A DNA stretch of 35,494 nucleotides from Bacteroidales bacterium. Lineage in GTDB: Bacteria > Bacteroidota > Bacteroidia > Bacteroidales > UBA932. The stretch spans positions 1 to 35,494 of the forward strand of contig JAILMV010000179.1 of NCBI GenBank assembly GCA_024692185.1, given 5' to 3'. A program made the position numbers and the translations under genes. Positions 17,421 to 25,974 of this stretch are shown piece after piece (positions within the stretch are counted from its first letter, which is position 1; each line of letters opens with the position of its first letter). Under the pieces are notes generated by a model. That model saw only the letters and a program-made list of their open reading frames with translations, had not been told where the DNA came from and did no database searches.

Positions 17421-18709
17421 GAGTTCTGATGTTCGGATGGGAGTTTCCCCCGCACATTGCGGGAGGGCTCGGGACTGCCTGCGAAGGCATTGTCAAAGGT
17501 CTAGCCTACAATGGGGTGGAGAGCATTTTCGTGATGCCCTCTGCCAGCGGTGACGAAGACCAGACTGCGACCCGCATCATCAATGCGAGCGACGTGGCGG
17601 TGGAGAATTTCACCGGCACGGTGGATGAGTTCCTGGACAAGGTGAAATTCATCCACATCGATTCGAACCTGATTCCCTATGCCGATCCAGAAGAATTCTC
17701 CAAGATAGTCGAAGATGAGCGGGCCCGCCAGGTAAAGGACTTCCGCATCAGCTTCGGACAGAAATACAAGTTCTCCGGAAAATACGGGGCCAACCTCCTG
17801 GAAGAGGTGGCCAGGTATGCCATGGTGGGCGGAACTATAGCAATGCAGCACAAGGATGAGTTCGACGTCATCCACGCTCACGACTGGCTAACCTACCTTG
17901 CCGGCATCGCCGCCAAGGAACTCACCGGAAAACCGCTGGTGGTGCATGTACACGCCACCTCCTTCGACCGCGGGACCGACGATATGGTCGATTCCCGCGT
18001 ATATGCCATCGAACGCCGTGGCATGGAAGCCGCCGACAGGGTAGTGACCGTCAGCGACCTCACCCGCGGCATCGTCATAAACAAATACGGCATCGATCCT
18101 TCCAAGGTCGTGACCGTGCATAACGCCGTGGACTTCAGCGGGCGCGAGAACCTGCAGGTAGAACGCGGCGTAAGGGACAAAGTAGTGACTTTCCTCGGGC
18201 GTATCACCTTCCAGAAAGGTCCTGAGTACTTCATCGAGGCGGCCGCCAAGGTGCTGAAGCGCACCAAGGGCGTACGTTTCGTGATGGCCGGCAGCGGGGA
18301 CATGATGAACCGCGCCATCAGGATGGTCGCCCGGCTGGGGATATCCGACCGCTTCCACTTCACCGGCTTCCTCCGCGGAGCCGACGTGCAGAAGATGTTT
18401 GCGCTGTCGGATGTCTATATAATGCCTTCGGTATCCGAGCCTTTCGGCATCTCGCCCCTCGAGGCAATGCGTACCGGAGTGCCTTCCATCATCTCGCACC
18501 AGAGCGGCGCCGCCGAAGTGCTGCGCTACGCCCTTAAGGTGGACTTCTGGGATGTCGACGCAATGGCCGACGACATCTATGCCCTTCTTACCTATCCCGC
18601 CCTTTCCCGCTTTGCGGCTTCGCAGGGATACGACGAAGTGAACGAGCTCAAGTGGAACAACGCCACAGCCAAGCTCAAGAAAGTTTATGAATCAGTCTTA
18701 GCCCAGTAG
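17417..18709 (+). CDS. GT4-family glycosyltransferase, probable glycogen synthase
   Basis: A 430-residue GT-B glycosyltransferase. The N-terminal Rossmann domain begins MRVLMFGWEFPPHIAGGLGTA, the glycine-rich acceptor loop of starch and glycogen synthases, and contains HAHDWLT. The C-terminal domain holds FLGRITFQKGPEYFIEAA and the nucleotide-sugar E-x7-E motif (E341 and E349 in SEPFGISPLEAM). It is shorter than GlgA (about 480) and closer to GT4 synthases. Its position between debranching enzyme and GH57 amylase supports a role in glucan elongation. The donor (ADP- or UDP-glucose) cannot be read from the sequence, and no glgC is present. It overlaps the preceding gene by 4 bp, with a Shine-Dalgarno-like site upstream. 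Confidence 0.88.
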   Translation: MRVLMFGWEFPPHIAGGLGTACEGIVKGLAYNGVESIFVMPSASGDEDQTATRIINASDVAVENFTGTVDEFLDKVKFIHIDSNLIPYADPEEFSKIVEDERARQVKDFRISFGQKYKFSGKYGANLLEEVARYAMVGGTIAMQHKDEFDVIHAHDWLTYLAGIAAKELTGKPLVVHVHATSFDRGTDDMVDSRVYAIERRGMEAADRVVTVSDLTRGIVINKYGIDPSKVVTVHNAVDFSGRENLQVERGVRDKVVTFLGRITFQKGPEYFIEAAAKVLKRTKGVRFVMAGSGDMMNRAIRMVARLGISDRFHFTGFLRGADVQKMFALSDVYIMPSVSEPFGISPLEAMRTGVPSIISHQSGAAEVLRYALKVDFWDVDAMADDIYALLTYPALSRFAASQGYDEVNELKWNNATAKLKKVYESVLAQ

Positions 18710-18712
18710 CAT

Positions 18713-19888
18713 ATGAAAAAGCTTTGTTTCTATTTCCAGATACATCAGCCTGACCGCCTCCGCGTCTTCAGGTTCTTCGACATCGGAAAGGATTCCCATT
18801 ATTACGATGACTTCGTGAACCGCACCATACTGCGGCGCATCTCCTCGAAGTGCTATCTCCCCATGAACGACCTTCTGCTGAAGGCGATCCAGGAGAGCAA
18901 AGGCAAGTTCAAAGTGGCCTTCTCCATTACGGGAAGCGCTCTTGAGCAGTTCGAGCGCTATGCACCGGAGGTCATCGACAGCTTCCGGGCTCTTGCCGCG
19001 ACCGGCAACGTAGAGTTCCTCTGCGAGACCTGCAACCACTCCCTCTCCTCCCTCAAGAGCGAGAACGAGTTCCGTCATCAGGTGCTCAAGCACAAGGCTA
19101 CGATCGAACGCTACTTCGGGCTGACTCCCGTGACCTTCCGCAACACCGAGCTCATCTATTCCGACTCCATCGGAAAGACGGTCTATGATCTTGGCTTCAA
19201 GACCATACTCACCGAAGGCGCCCGCCACATACTCGGCTGGAAGAGCCCCAACTACATCTACAACAACGATGCAAAATCCTCGCAGAAACTGCTTCTGCGC
19301 AACTATATGCTCAGCGACGACATTGCATTCCGCTTTGCCGGCTCCGGCCTCACGGCCGAGCAGTTCGCAGCCAAGGTCAACGCCGAAGAGGGCGATATAG
19401 TGAACCTCTTCATGGACTACGAGACCTTCGGCGAGCACCAGAGTGCCGAGACTGGTATCTTCGACTTCATGCGCGCCCTCCCCAAGGCCGCGCTGGATGC
19501 AGGAATCAAGTTCGTGACCCCTTCCGAGGCGGCCTCCGGCATAAAGAGCATCGGCGGCCTCAGCGTGCCTCAGCCCATTTCCTGGGCAGATGAGGAGCGC
19601 GACGTTACTGCCTGGCTCGGAAACGAACTCCAGCAGGATGCCTTCAACAAGCTCTACTCCCTGGTGGAAAAACTTTCGATTATCGACAATGCCGACCTGT
19701 GGGCCGATTTCGGCCGTCTGCAGGAAAGCGACCATTTCTATTATATGTGCACCAAGTTCTTCTCGGATGGCGACGTGCACAAGTATTTTAACCCCTATGA
19801 CACTCCGTACGAAGCATTCATCAACTATATGAACGTACTCAGTGACTTCATTATCAGAGTAAACGACGAATATGCAACAAAACATTGA
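18713..19888 (+). CDS. GH57-family alpha-amylase-like glycoside hydrolase
   Basis: A 391-residue GH57 protein, probably a cytoplasmic alpha-glucanase since no signal peptide is seen. Family motifs are FYFQIHQPDRLR at the N-terminus (conserved His region), ETCNHSL, FRNTELIYSD with probable nucleophile E146, and FMDYETFGEHQ with probable acid/base D235. Some GH57 proteins are branching enzymes or 4-alpha-glucanotransferases; the separate GH13 glgB in this cluster argues for amylase activity, but this is inference. Three nucleotides follow the GT4 gene, and it overlaps glgP by 17 bp. Confidence 0.9.
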   Translation: MKKLCFYFQIHQPDRLRVFRFFDIGKDSHYYDDFVNRTILRRISSKCYLPMNDLLLKAIQESKGKFKVAFSITGSALEQFERYAPEVIDSFRALAATGNVEFLCETCNHSLSSLKSENEFRHQVLKHKATIERYFGLTPVTFRNTELIYSDSIGKTVYDLGFKTILTEGARHILGWKSPNYIYNNDAKSSQKLLLRNYMLSDDIAFRFAGSGLTAEQFAAKVNAEEGDIVNLFMDYETFGEHQSAETGIFDFMRALPKAALDAGIKFVTPSEAASGIKSIGGLSVPQPISWADEERDVTAWLGNELQQDAFNKLYSLVEKLSIIDNADLWADFGRLQESDHFYYMCTKFFSDGDVHKYFNPYDTPYEAFINYMNVLSDFIIRVNDEYATKH

Positions 19889-22430
19889 GATCAGCAGCCC
19901 CAGCTGGGCAAGCGTGCGCGTGACGCGTCACCTTCCCGGTGAACTCGAGGGACTGGAGAAACTGTGCAAGAACCTTTGGTGGTGCTGGAACGACAACGCG
20001 AAAGCACTGTTCAAATATATAGACCCGGAAATCTGGCACCGCAGCGGACATAATCCCATGGTCATCATGGACACCGTGTCGCTCAAGCGTTACAAGCAGC
20101 TGTCCAAGGATTCCAACTTCCTGGACATGCTCCATTCGGTGATGAGCGAGTTCGATGCCTATATGGCCGAGAAAGAGCGCAGGGGCAACCCTTCCATCGC
20201 ATATTTCTGCATGGAATACGGTCTGGACACCTCGCTTCAGATTTATTCCGGCGGCCTCGGCATCCTTGCCGGTGACTACCTGAAGGAAAGCAGCGACATG
20301 AACGTGAACCTGGTGGCAGTGGGCCTCCTCTACCGTTACGGCTACTTTACCCAGAAAATCACCCCTCAGGGCAATCAGGTTGCCGAATACAATGCCCAGG
20401 ACTTCCTTAAGATCCCGGCCGAACCTGTTACCGACGCCGAGGGCAAGTGGATTACCGTCAGCTGCCAGCTTCCCGGCCGCGAGCTTCACGCCCGCATCTG
20501 GAAAGTGCCTGTGGGCCGCACCGACCTCTACCTGCTCGACACCGACTTCGAAGATAACCTCCCCGAGGACCGTCAGATTACCTATCAGCTCTACGGCGGC
20601 GACTGGGAGAACCGTCTGAAGCAGGAAATCCTGCTCGGCATCGGCGGTATCAGGGCTCTCCGCGCCATCGGCCTGCATCCTACCATCTACCACTCCAATG
20701 AGGGCCATGCCGCCTTCATCGGACTGGAGCGCCTGCGCGAATATATGTTCGAGCAGAAGATGGATTACAGCGAGGCAATGGAACTGGTGCGCGCCAGCGG
20801 CCTCTTCACCACCCATACCCCCGTTCCCGCAGGGCACGATGCCTTCGACGAGGATATGATGGCCTCCTACTTCGGCCATTATCCTTCCCGCTTCGGTATC
20901 AGTTGGGAAACCCTCCTTGGGCTCGGAAAGGTGAACGTGAACGACCATAACGAGCGCTTCAGCATGAGCATCCTGGCAGCCAACTGCTCCCAGAACGTGA
21001 ACGGCGTGTCCATGCTGCACGGCAAGGTCAGCCAGGACATCTTCGCGAACATGTACCCCGGCTATCTGCCCGAGGAACTCCATATCAGCTATGTCACCAA
21101 CGGCGTGCACTATCCCACCTGGGCATCCAGGGAGTGGAAGGCCGTCCACGCAAAGGTGTTCGGGCCCGAATTCCAGACCCACCACTACGACAAGCGCTGC
21201 TTCGAGGGCATCTACAATGTGTCCGACGAGGAAATCTGGGGCACCCGCAAGCAACTCAAGCAGGAGCTTATCCGCATCATCAACGACCGTCTCGCCAATC
21301 CCGAGATCAGCAGCCACTATTCTCCCAGCGAGGTGGTGGAGATCAAGGAGAACCTCCGCGAGGACGTACTCACCATAGGTTTCGCCCGCCGCTTCGCAAC
21401 ATACAAGCGCGCCACCCTGCTCTTCTCGGACCTCGACAGGCTCGATGCCATTGTGAATGACCCCGAGCATCCCGTGCAGTTCGTGTTCGCAGGCAAGGCC
21501 CACCCCGCCGACGGCGCAGGCCAGGACCTCATCAAGCAGATAATCGAAATCTCCAAGCAGGACAGGTTCCTGGGCAAGATAGTCTTCGTGCCAGGATATG
21601 ACATCTCCCTCGCAAAGCGCCTGGTACAGGGCGTGGATGTGTGGCTGAACAATCCTACCCGTCCCCTCGAGGCCTCCGGTACCTCCGGCGAAAAGGCTTC
21701 CATGAACGGCGTAATGCACTTCTCGGTGCTGGACGGCTGGTGGGTGGAAGGCTACCGCGAAGGTTGCGGCTGGGCCCTTCCCATGGAGAAGACCTACGAC
21801 GACCAGAACTACCAGAACGAGCTGGACGCTGCCAAGATCTACAATATCATAGAGAACGAGATAGCGCCCGCATATTATAAGAAAGACGCCCGCGGCATAT
21901 CCCCCGAGTGGCTGAACTACATCCGCAACACCATTGCGCACGTTGCCTGCAACTTCACCACCAACAGGATGATGGAGGACTACTGTGTGCAGTACTATCA
22001 GCCCCAGTACGACCGCTTCAACTTCCTGCTGGCCGACGACTGTGCCAAGGCCCGCGAAATCGCAGCCTGGAAGAAGAAGGTGGAGGAAGCCTGGCCTTCC
22101 ATCGCCATCAAGTCCTACTCGGCCCCCAACGCGTCTTATGTACTTTCCCAGAACAATCCCCTGGTAAGCGAGGTGGTTGTCGATCTTGCCGGCCTGAGTC
22201 CGGAAGATATAGGCGTGGAAATGATCTTCGCCGTTACCGACAAGAAGAACGTACCTCACATCCAGGAAACCATAGAATATGATGTAGTCCGCTTCGAGGA
22301 CGGAGTGGCCACCTTCCATACTTCCATCATCCCTGAGCGTACAGGTATGTACCAGATAGGTGTCAGGATGTATGCCAAGAACACCCTCCTGCCTCACAGA
22401 ATGGACTTCCCGCTGGTGAAATGGCTGTAG
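19872..22430 (+). CDS. glgP: Alpha-glucan (glycogen) phosphorylase, GT35
   Basis: Releases glucose-1-phosphate from glycogen non-reducing ends with orthophosphate. It has 852 residues, the form with an N-terminal DUF3417-like region (LEGLEKLCKNLWWCWNDNAKALF) rather than the animal/plant/E. coli layout. Motifs include YFCMEYGLDTSLQIYSGGLGILAGD, HSNEGHAAF, TTHTPVPAGHDAF, and the PLP site EASGTSGEKASMNG with predicted Schiff-base lysine K608. It lacks the N-terminal phosphorylation and allosteric segment of the eukaryotic enzyme. It overlaps GH57 by 17 bp and ribF by 10 bp. A long open frame on the opposite strand (19854-22397) is a codon-bias artefact. Confidence 0.96.
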   Translation: MQQNIEISSPSWASVRVTRHLPGELEGLEKLCKNLWWCWNDNAKALFKYIDPEIWHRSGHNPMVIMDTVSLKRYKQLSKDSNFLDMLHSVMSEFDAYMAEKERRGNPSIAYFCMEYGLDTSLQIYSGGLGILAGDYLKESSDMNVNLVAVGLLYRYGYFTQKITPQGNQVAEYNAQDFLKIPAEPVTDAEGKWITVSCQLPGRELHARIWKVPVGRTDLYLLDTDFEDNLPEDRQITYQLYGGDWENRLKQEILLGIGGIRALRAIGLHPTIYHSNEGHAAFIGLERLREYMFEQKMDYSEAMELVRASGLFTTHTPVPAGHDAFDEDMMASYFGHYPSRFGISWETLLGLGKVNVNDHNERFSMSILAANCSQNVNGVSMLHGKVSQDIFANMYPGYLPEELHISYVTNGVHYPTWASREWKAVHAKVFGPEFQTHHYDKRCFEGIYNVSDEEIWGTRKQLKQELIRIINDRLANPEISSHYSPSEVVEIKENLREDVLTIGFARRFATYKRATLLFSDLDRLDAIVNDPEHPVQFVFAGKAHPADGAGQDLIKQIIEISKQDRFLGKIVFVPGYDISLAKRLVQGVDVWLNNPTRPLEASGTSGEKASMNGVMHFSVLDGWWVEGYREGCGWALPMEKTYDDQNYQNELDAAKIYNIIENEIAPAYYKKDARGISPEWLNYIRNTIAHVACNFTTNRMMEDYCVQYYQPQYDRFNFLLADDCAKAREIAAWKKKVEEAWPSIAIKSYSAPNASYVLSQNNPLVSEVVVDLAGLSPEDIGVEMIFAVTDKKNVPHIQETIEYDVVRFEDGVATFHTSIIPERTGMYQIGVRMYAKNTLLPHRMDFPLVKWL

Positions 22431-23284
22431 TAGCGACAGGATTTTTCGATGGCGTGCATATTGGCCATCGTCTGGTTCTCGAGACTCTCGTATCCGAAGC
22501 GCGCAAGCGCGGAGAAGAGAGTCTCGTACTCACCTTTTGGCCCCATCCCCGCATAGTCCTGCAGGACGATGCCCTGGGTCTGCGCCTGCTGAACACATCT
22601 TCCGAGAAACTCGCCCTGCTGAGCAAGCTCGGGATCGACAGGGTGGAGCAGATAGAATTCACCAAAGAATTCAGCCAGATGAGTACCCGGGAGTACCTCA
22701 GCGACTTCCTGATAGGGAAATACGGGGCCAGCGCCATACTGCTTGGCTACGACAACCGCATCGGGCACGACAATCTGACCCCCGAGGCCACTGCGGCCCT
22801 TGCCGAAAGCCTGGGCCTCACCGTCATCCGCACCGAGAAGGTTTCGTCCGTGGGAATCGCCGTCAGCTCCACCAAGATACGCAACGCCCTCAAGGCCGGC
22901 GACGTGGCCACCGCCTCCAACTACCTCTGCTACGATTACAATCTTTCGGGAGAAGTCGTGCACGGGAAGAGGTTGGGGCACGTGATAGGCTTCCCCACGG
23001 CCAATCTGGAACCGGACGAGCCGCTCAAGCTGATACCGGCAATGGGAGTGTATCTTTCGAAGGTTACGATAGGGGACAGGCAGTTCTACGGAATGACCAA
23101 TGTGGGGCAGACTCTGGAGACCCATATCTTCGATTTCGACGAGGACATATACGGCGAGAACATACGCATCAGCTTCCTCGAAAGGGTGCGGGACGAAATC
23201 CGCTTCGACGATTTGGAGGAATTGAAAAAGCAGCTGGGCGCGGATGAGCAATATTGCAAAAATTTGTTATCTTTGCGTAAATAA
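22421..23284 (+). CDS. ribF: Bifunctional riboflavin kinase / FAD synthetase
   Basis: Converts riboflavin to FMN and FMN to FAD. It has 287 residues: an N-terminal nucleotidyltransferase domain with GFFDGVHIGH (HIGH-type motif), LGYDNRIGHD and SSTKIR, and a C-terminal kinase domain with VVHGKRLGHVIGFPTANL and MTNVGQT. The ATG at 22421 overlaps glgP by 10 bp; the protein starts close to the first beta strand, slightly short at the N-terminus compared with typical 300-315-residue homologs. Its final codons (TTG TTA TCT TTG CGT AAA) depart from local codon use and contain TATCTTTG, the likely greA promoter box. Confidence 0.95.
   Translation: MAVVATGFFDGVHIGHRLVLETLVSEARKRGEESLVLTFWPHPRIVLQDDALGLRLLNTSSEKLALLSKLGIDRVEQIEFTKEFSQMSTREYLSDFLIGKYGASAILLGYDNRIGHDNLTPEATAALAESLGLTVIRTEKVSSVGIAVSSTKIRNALKAGDVATASNYLCYDYNLSGEVVHGKRLGHVIGFPTANLEPDEPLKLIPAMGVYLSKVTIGDRQFYGMTNVGQTLETHIFDFDEDIYGENIRISFLERVRDEIRFDDLEELKKQLGADEQYCKNLLSLRK
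23268..23275 (+). promoter_or_regulatory. Probable greA promoter -7 box within the end of ribF
   Basis: TATCTTTG matches TAnnTTTG exactly. The -33 position shows no TTTG at correct spacing. The predicted start near 23281 would lie upstream of the hairpin at 23293-23324, placing that hairpin in the greA leader. Confidence 0.5.
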
Positions 23285-23292
23285 CCAACCGA

Positions 23293-23324
23293 GGGTTCTG
23301 CTATTCTAAGCAGAACTCCTTTTT
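23293..23324 (+). terminator. Intrinsic-terminator-like hairpin in the ribF-greA gap
   Basis: GGGTTCTGCT (23293-23302) pairs with AGCAGAACTC (23309-23318), a 10-bp stem with one G-U pair around loop ATTCTA, followed by CTTTTT ending at 23324. It begins 9 nt after the ribF stop and ends 8 nt before the greA ATG. It could end the upstream operon, act as a greA attenuator, or both. Confidence 0.75.
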
Positions 23325-23332
23325 GATAAATT

Positions 23333-23803
23333 ATGGCAGCTATACATTATATGAGCCAGGAAGGGCTCGATAAACTCAAGAAGGAACTTGCTGACGCCCT
23401 TGCTCAGCGTCCTGTTATTTCCGCCGCGATTGCGGAGGCCCGCGAGAAAGGGGATCTTTCCGAAAATGCAGAATACGAATCCGCACGTGAGGCCCAGGGC
23501 CTCCTGGAGCTCAAGATTTCCCAGCTCCAGAACCAGGTGGCAAACGCCAAGGTGGTGGATGCCTCCCAGCTCGGTACCGACAAGGTGCAGATGCTCAACA
23601 AGGTGAAGGTGCAGAACCTTACTGCCGGAATGACCATGGAATTCACCATCGTAGGTGAGTCCGAGGCCGATTTCTCCAAGGGCCGCCTGGCCGCGACCAC
23701 TCCCATAGCCAAGGCTCTGCTGGGCCACGGCAAAGGCGAAGTGGTGGAAGCCCAGGTTCCTTCAGGTATAATGAAATTCAAGATTCTCGATATCTCCCTC
23801 TAG
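23333..23803 (+). CDS. greA: Transcription elongation factor GreA
   Basis: Rescues backtracked RNA polymerase by stimulating cleavage of the nascent RNA 3' end. It has 156 residues: an N-terminal coiled coil (about 1-76) with acidic tip sequence AREKGDLSENAEYESAREAQ, and a C-terminal FKBP-like domain ending in the GKGEVVEAQVPSGIMKFKILDI block. Length and motifs are standard. A strong hairpin lies 8 nt upstream of its ATG, so its expression probably depends on readthrough or leader control. One nucleotide separates it from the HIT gene. Confidence 0.96.
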   Translation: MAAIHYMSQEGLDKLKKELADALAQRPVISAAIAEAREKGDLSENAEYESAREAQGLLELKISQLQNQVANAKVVDASQLGTDKVQMLNKVKVQNLTAGMTMEFTIVGESEADFSKGRLAATTPIAKALLGHGKGEVVEAQVPSGIMKFKILDISL

Positions 23804-23804
23804 T

Positions 23805-24209
23805 ATGGCAACGATCTTCACCCGCATAGCCAAAGGGGAAATTCCTTCCTACAAGGTGGCTGAAAGCGCAGATTACTACGCTTTCCTGGACATCAGTCCC
23901 CTTGCCGAAGGTCATACCCTCGTCATCCCCAAGAACGTTGAGGACGACTATATCTTCAATCTCGATCCCGCAACCTACGAAGGCCTCTGGGCTTTCGCCC
24001 GCAAGGTGGCAGTAGCCCTCAAGGCCGCCGTACCCTGCAAGAGGGTGGGAGTGGCAGTGCTCGGAATGGAGGTCCCCCATACCCACATCCATCTCGTTCC
24101 CCTTCAGAGCGAAGCAGACCTCGACTTCCGCAAGAAGCGCCCCGAGGTTAGCCAGGAACGTATGGCGGAGATAGCTAAATCCATACTTGCAGAATATGAA
24201 AAGTTATAA
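23805..24209 (+). CDS. HIT-family nucleotide hydrolase
   Basis: A 134-residue histidine-triad protein with FTRIAKGEIPSYKVAES near the N-terminus and the active-site HTHIHLVP motif (H92, H94, H96; H94 is the expected nucleophile). Families of this type hydrolyse adenosine phosphoramidates or dinucleotides; the natural substrate is not predictable. The usual Hint 'GQSV'-type stretch is replaced by GVAVLGMEVPHTHIHLVP. The end overlaps the lipoprotein gene by 14 bp. Confidence 0.93.
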   Translation: MATIFTRIAKGEIPSYKVAESADYYAFLDISPLAEGHTLVIPKNVEDDYIFNLDPATYEGLWAFARKVAVALKAAVPCKRVGVAVLGMEVPHTHIHLVPLQSEADLDFRKKRPEVSQERMAEIAKSILAEYEKL

Positions 24210-25305
24210 GATACTTACTGCCGCGGCACTCGTGCTCGCCCTTTCGGCCTGTCAGGGAAACAAGGCCAAGCTGGATTGCACAGTGAGCGATACTCCGGAA
24301 GCCTCCCTCGTGCTCAAGCAGCTCAACGGAACCGCTACCGAGGTCCTGGATACGGTAAAGACGGACGCCTCCGGCCACTTCGCCTACAAACTGGAAGTCA
24401 AGGAAGGCAATCCGGAATTCGTATATGTCTATAATGGAGATACCCGCCTGGCATCCCTCCTTCTCGAAAAGGGAGAGACTGCCGTGGTCAAGGCAGATGC
24501 CCTCGGTAATTACGAGGTTTCCGGTTCGGAAGGCTCGGTGCTGCTGAAGCAGGGGGACGACAGCTTCCGCGACTTCGCCGGCAAGCTCATCTCCATGTCC
24601 GAGTCCGGAGCCAGCCAGGGCGCCATCAACAAGGTATATGTGGACCATTATCGCCAGAGCGTGAAGTTCGTCCTGACCAACTGCAAGTCGCTGGCCGTGA
24701 TACCCGTGCTATACGAAAATATCGGAGGCAGTGCTGCCACTTTCTCCGGTGTCAACGACGCCCTCATCTTCCGCAGCGTCTGCGATTCCCTCAAGACCGT
24801 GTATCCCGACTCCAAGTACGTGCGCGCACTCGAGCAGGAGACCGCCCGCAGGGAGCAGCTCTTCAACCTTAACAACCGTCTCAAGGCCGCCGATCCCAGG
24901 TCTTATCCTGAACTGAAGATGCCCTCCGTCGACGGTACGGTCGCAAATCTGGACAGCCTCGGTGCCAAATACACCCTGCTCTATTTCTGGAACGACAGCG
25001 AATACACCCATAAGATCTTCAACCTGGAGACCTTGAAGCCCGTTTATGAGCAGTATCATTCCCGCGGTCTGGAAATCTATGCAATCAGCGTGAATGCGGA
25101 CAAGTCCGCCTGGGCCCAGGTGGTGAAGTCGCAGGAACTGCCTTGGGTGAACGTGAACGACGGTCTAGGCCTCTCCAGCGCTTCCCTGACTCTTTACAAC
25201 GTGCAGAGGGTACCTACCATACTGCTGGTATCGGAGAAGGGTATCGACCAGATCCCCGTGCGCGACAAGGCTGTGCGCAACGCGGTTGCAAAGGCCTTAA
25301 AATAG
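24196..25305 (+). CDS. Thioredoxin-fold lipoprotein without the redox CxxC
   Basis: A 369-residue predicted lipoprotein from the ATG at 24196 (a TTG at 24187 would add three residues before the signal). The signal ends LALSAC, with lipidated C18 or nearby. The N-terminal part (about 25-125) resembles the DUF4369-type beta domain seen before thioredoxin modules in Bacteroidota (VLDTVKTDASGHFAYKL). The C-terminal part (about 235-369) is AhpC/TSA-thioredoxin-like: YTLLYFWNDSEYTHKIF replaces the expected W-C-x-x-C, while the cis-proline loop VQRVPTILL is kept. No redox activity is therefore expected; binding or structural roles are possible. It overlaps HIT by 14 bp and runs convergently into tsaB with a 9-bp overlap. 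Confidence 0.88.
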   Translation: MKSYKILTAAALVLALSACQGNKAKLDCTVSDTPEASLVLKQLNGTATEVLDTVKTDASGHFAYKLEVKEGNPEFVYVYNGDTRLASLLLEKGETAVVKADALGNYEVSGSEGSVLLKQGDDSFRDFAGKLISMSESGASQGAINKVYVDHYRQSVKFVLTNCKSLAVIPVLYENIGGSAATFSGVNDALIFRSVCDSLKTVYPDSKYVRALEQETARREQLFNLNNRLKAADPRSYPELKMPSVDGTVANLDSLGAKYTLLYFWNDSEYTHKIFNLETLKPVYEQYHSRGLEIYAISVNADKSAWAQVVKSQELPWVNVNDGLGLSSASLTLYNVQRVPTILLVSEKGIDQIPVRDKAVRNAVAKALK

Positions 25306-25974
25306 TTTCTTAGGAGTAGTTGCAATAAACTGCTTAAGATAGAAGGGTTCGAAGTACGCTACGTCTTCGAACTCTTTTTTTGCGAGTTTCTCCATGGCGG
25401 GGACCAGCATTGCGGAGGCCTCCGGGCAGGTCTGGCAGAAGCTGGCGGCTGGAAGGAACTTGCACTTGTCGGCAGCGTCTCCTATTATGGCGACGGGCCC
25501 TGCGGCAAACAGTCCGGCAAAGCTGTTCTCGTCCAGCACAACAGGCGAAATCTCGCTCTGGCGCTCTCCGCTGGGGGAGTAGATGGCCGTATAGACCTCC
25601 ATCCTCCTGGCATCTACCATAGGAAGTATGGCCGTGCATCCCTCGGGAAGGCCGGCCTCGATGGCCTGGTGGGCCAGTATGTCCAGGGTGCTGACTGCTA
25701 TCAGCGGCAGCTTCCCTCCGAAACAAAGACCCTTTGCGGTAGATGAACCCACGCGCAGCCCGGTGTAGGAGCCGGGGCCCTTGCTGAGGCAGACGGCCTC
25801 CAGGTCGGAAACTTTCCAACCGAGCTCGTCGAGCATCTCTTTTACGAATACGGCGGTTTGCGATGCGTGCGCACGGGGCTCGCTGCTGCGGCGGGTGCAC
25901 ACGATGCGGCCGTCCTCCGCCAGGGCGGTGGAACAGAGGGCCGTAGAAGTTTCGATGAAAATCAGCCTATGCAT
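25297..25974 (-). CDS. tsaB: tRNA threonylcarbamoyladenosine biosynthesis protein TsaB
   Basis: Non-catalytic partner of TsaD in making t6A37 on ANN-decoding tRNAs. It has 225 residues with ASKHA-fold motifs: IETSTALCSTAL at the N-terminus, SKGPGSYTGLRVGSSTAKGL, and LPMVDARRMEVYTAIY. The length and the lack of TsaD's metal-binding histidines identify TsaB. It is co-oriented with cvpA, whose end it overlaps by 8 bp. Its 3' end overlaps the convergent lipoprotein gene by 9 bp, and no terminator is visible between them. Confidence 0.95.
   Translation of the reverse strand: MHRLIFIETSTALCSTALAEDGRIVCTRRSSEPRAHASQTAVFVKEMLDELGWKVSDLEAVCLSKGPGSYTGLRVGSSTAKGLCFGGKLPLIAVSTLDILAHQAIEAGLPEGCTAILPMVDARRMEVYTAIYSPSGERQSEISPVVLDENSFAGLFAAGPVAIIGDAADKCKFLPAASFCQTCPEASAMLVPAMEKLAKKEFEDVAYFEPFYLKQFIATTPKKLF

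Noticed and set aside
19854-22397. 847-residue open frame antisense to glgP
   Set aside because: It lies fully opposite a well-supported glgP, shows no family motif, and arises from the strong C/G third-position bias. The same holds for the antisense frames at 10877-12937, 13305-15053 and 6614-8728.
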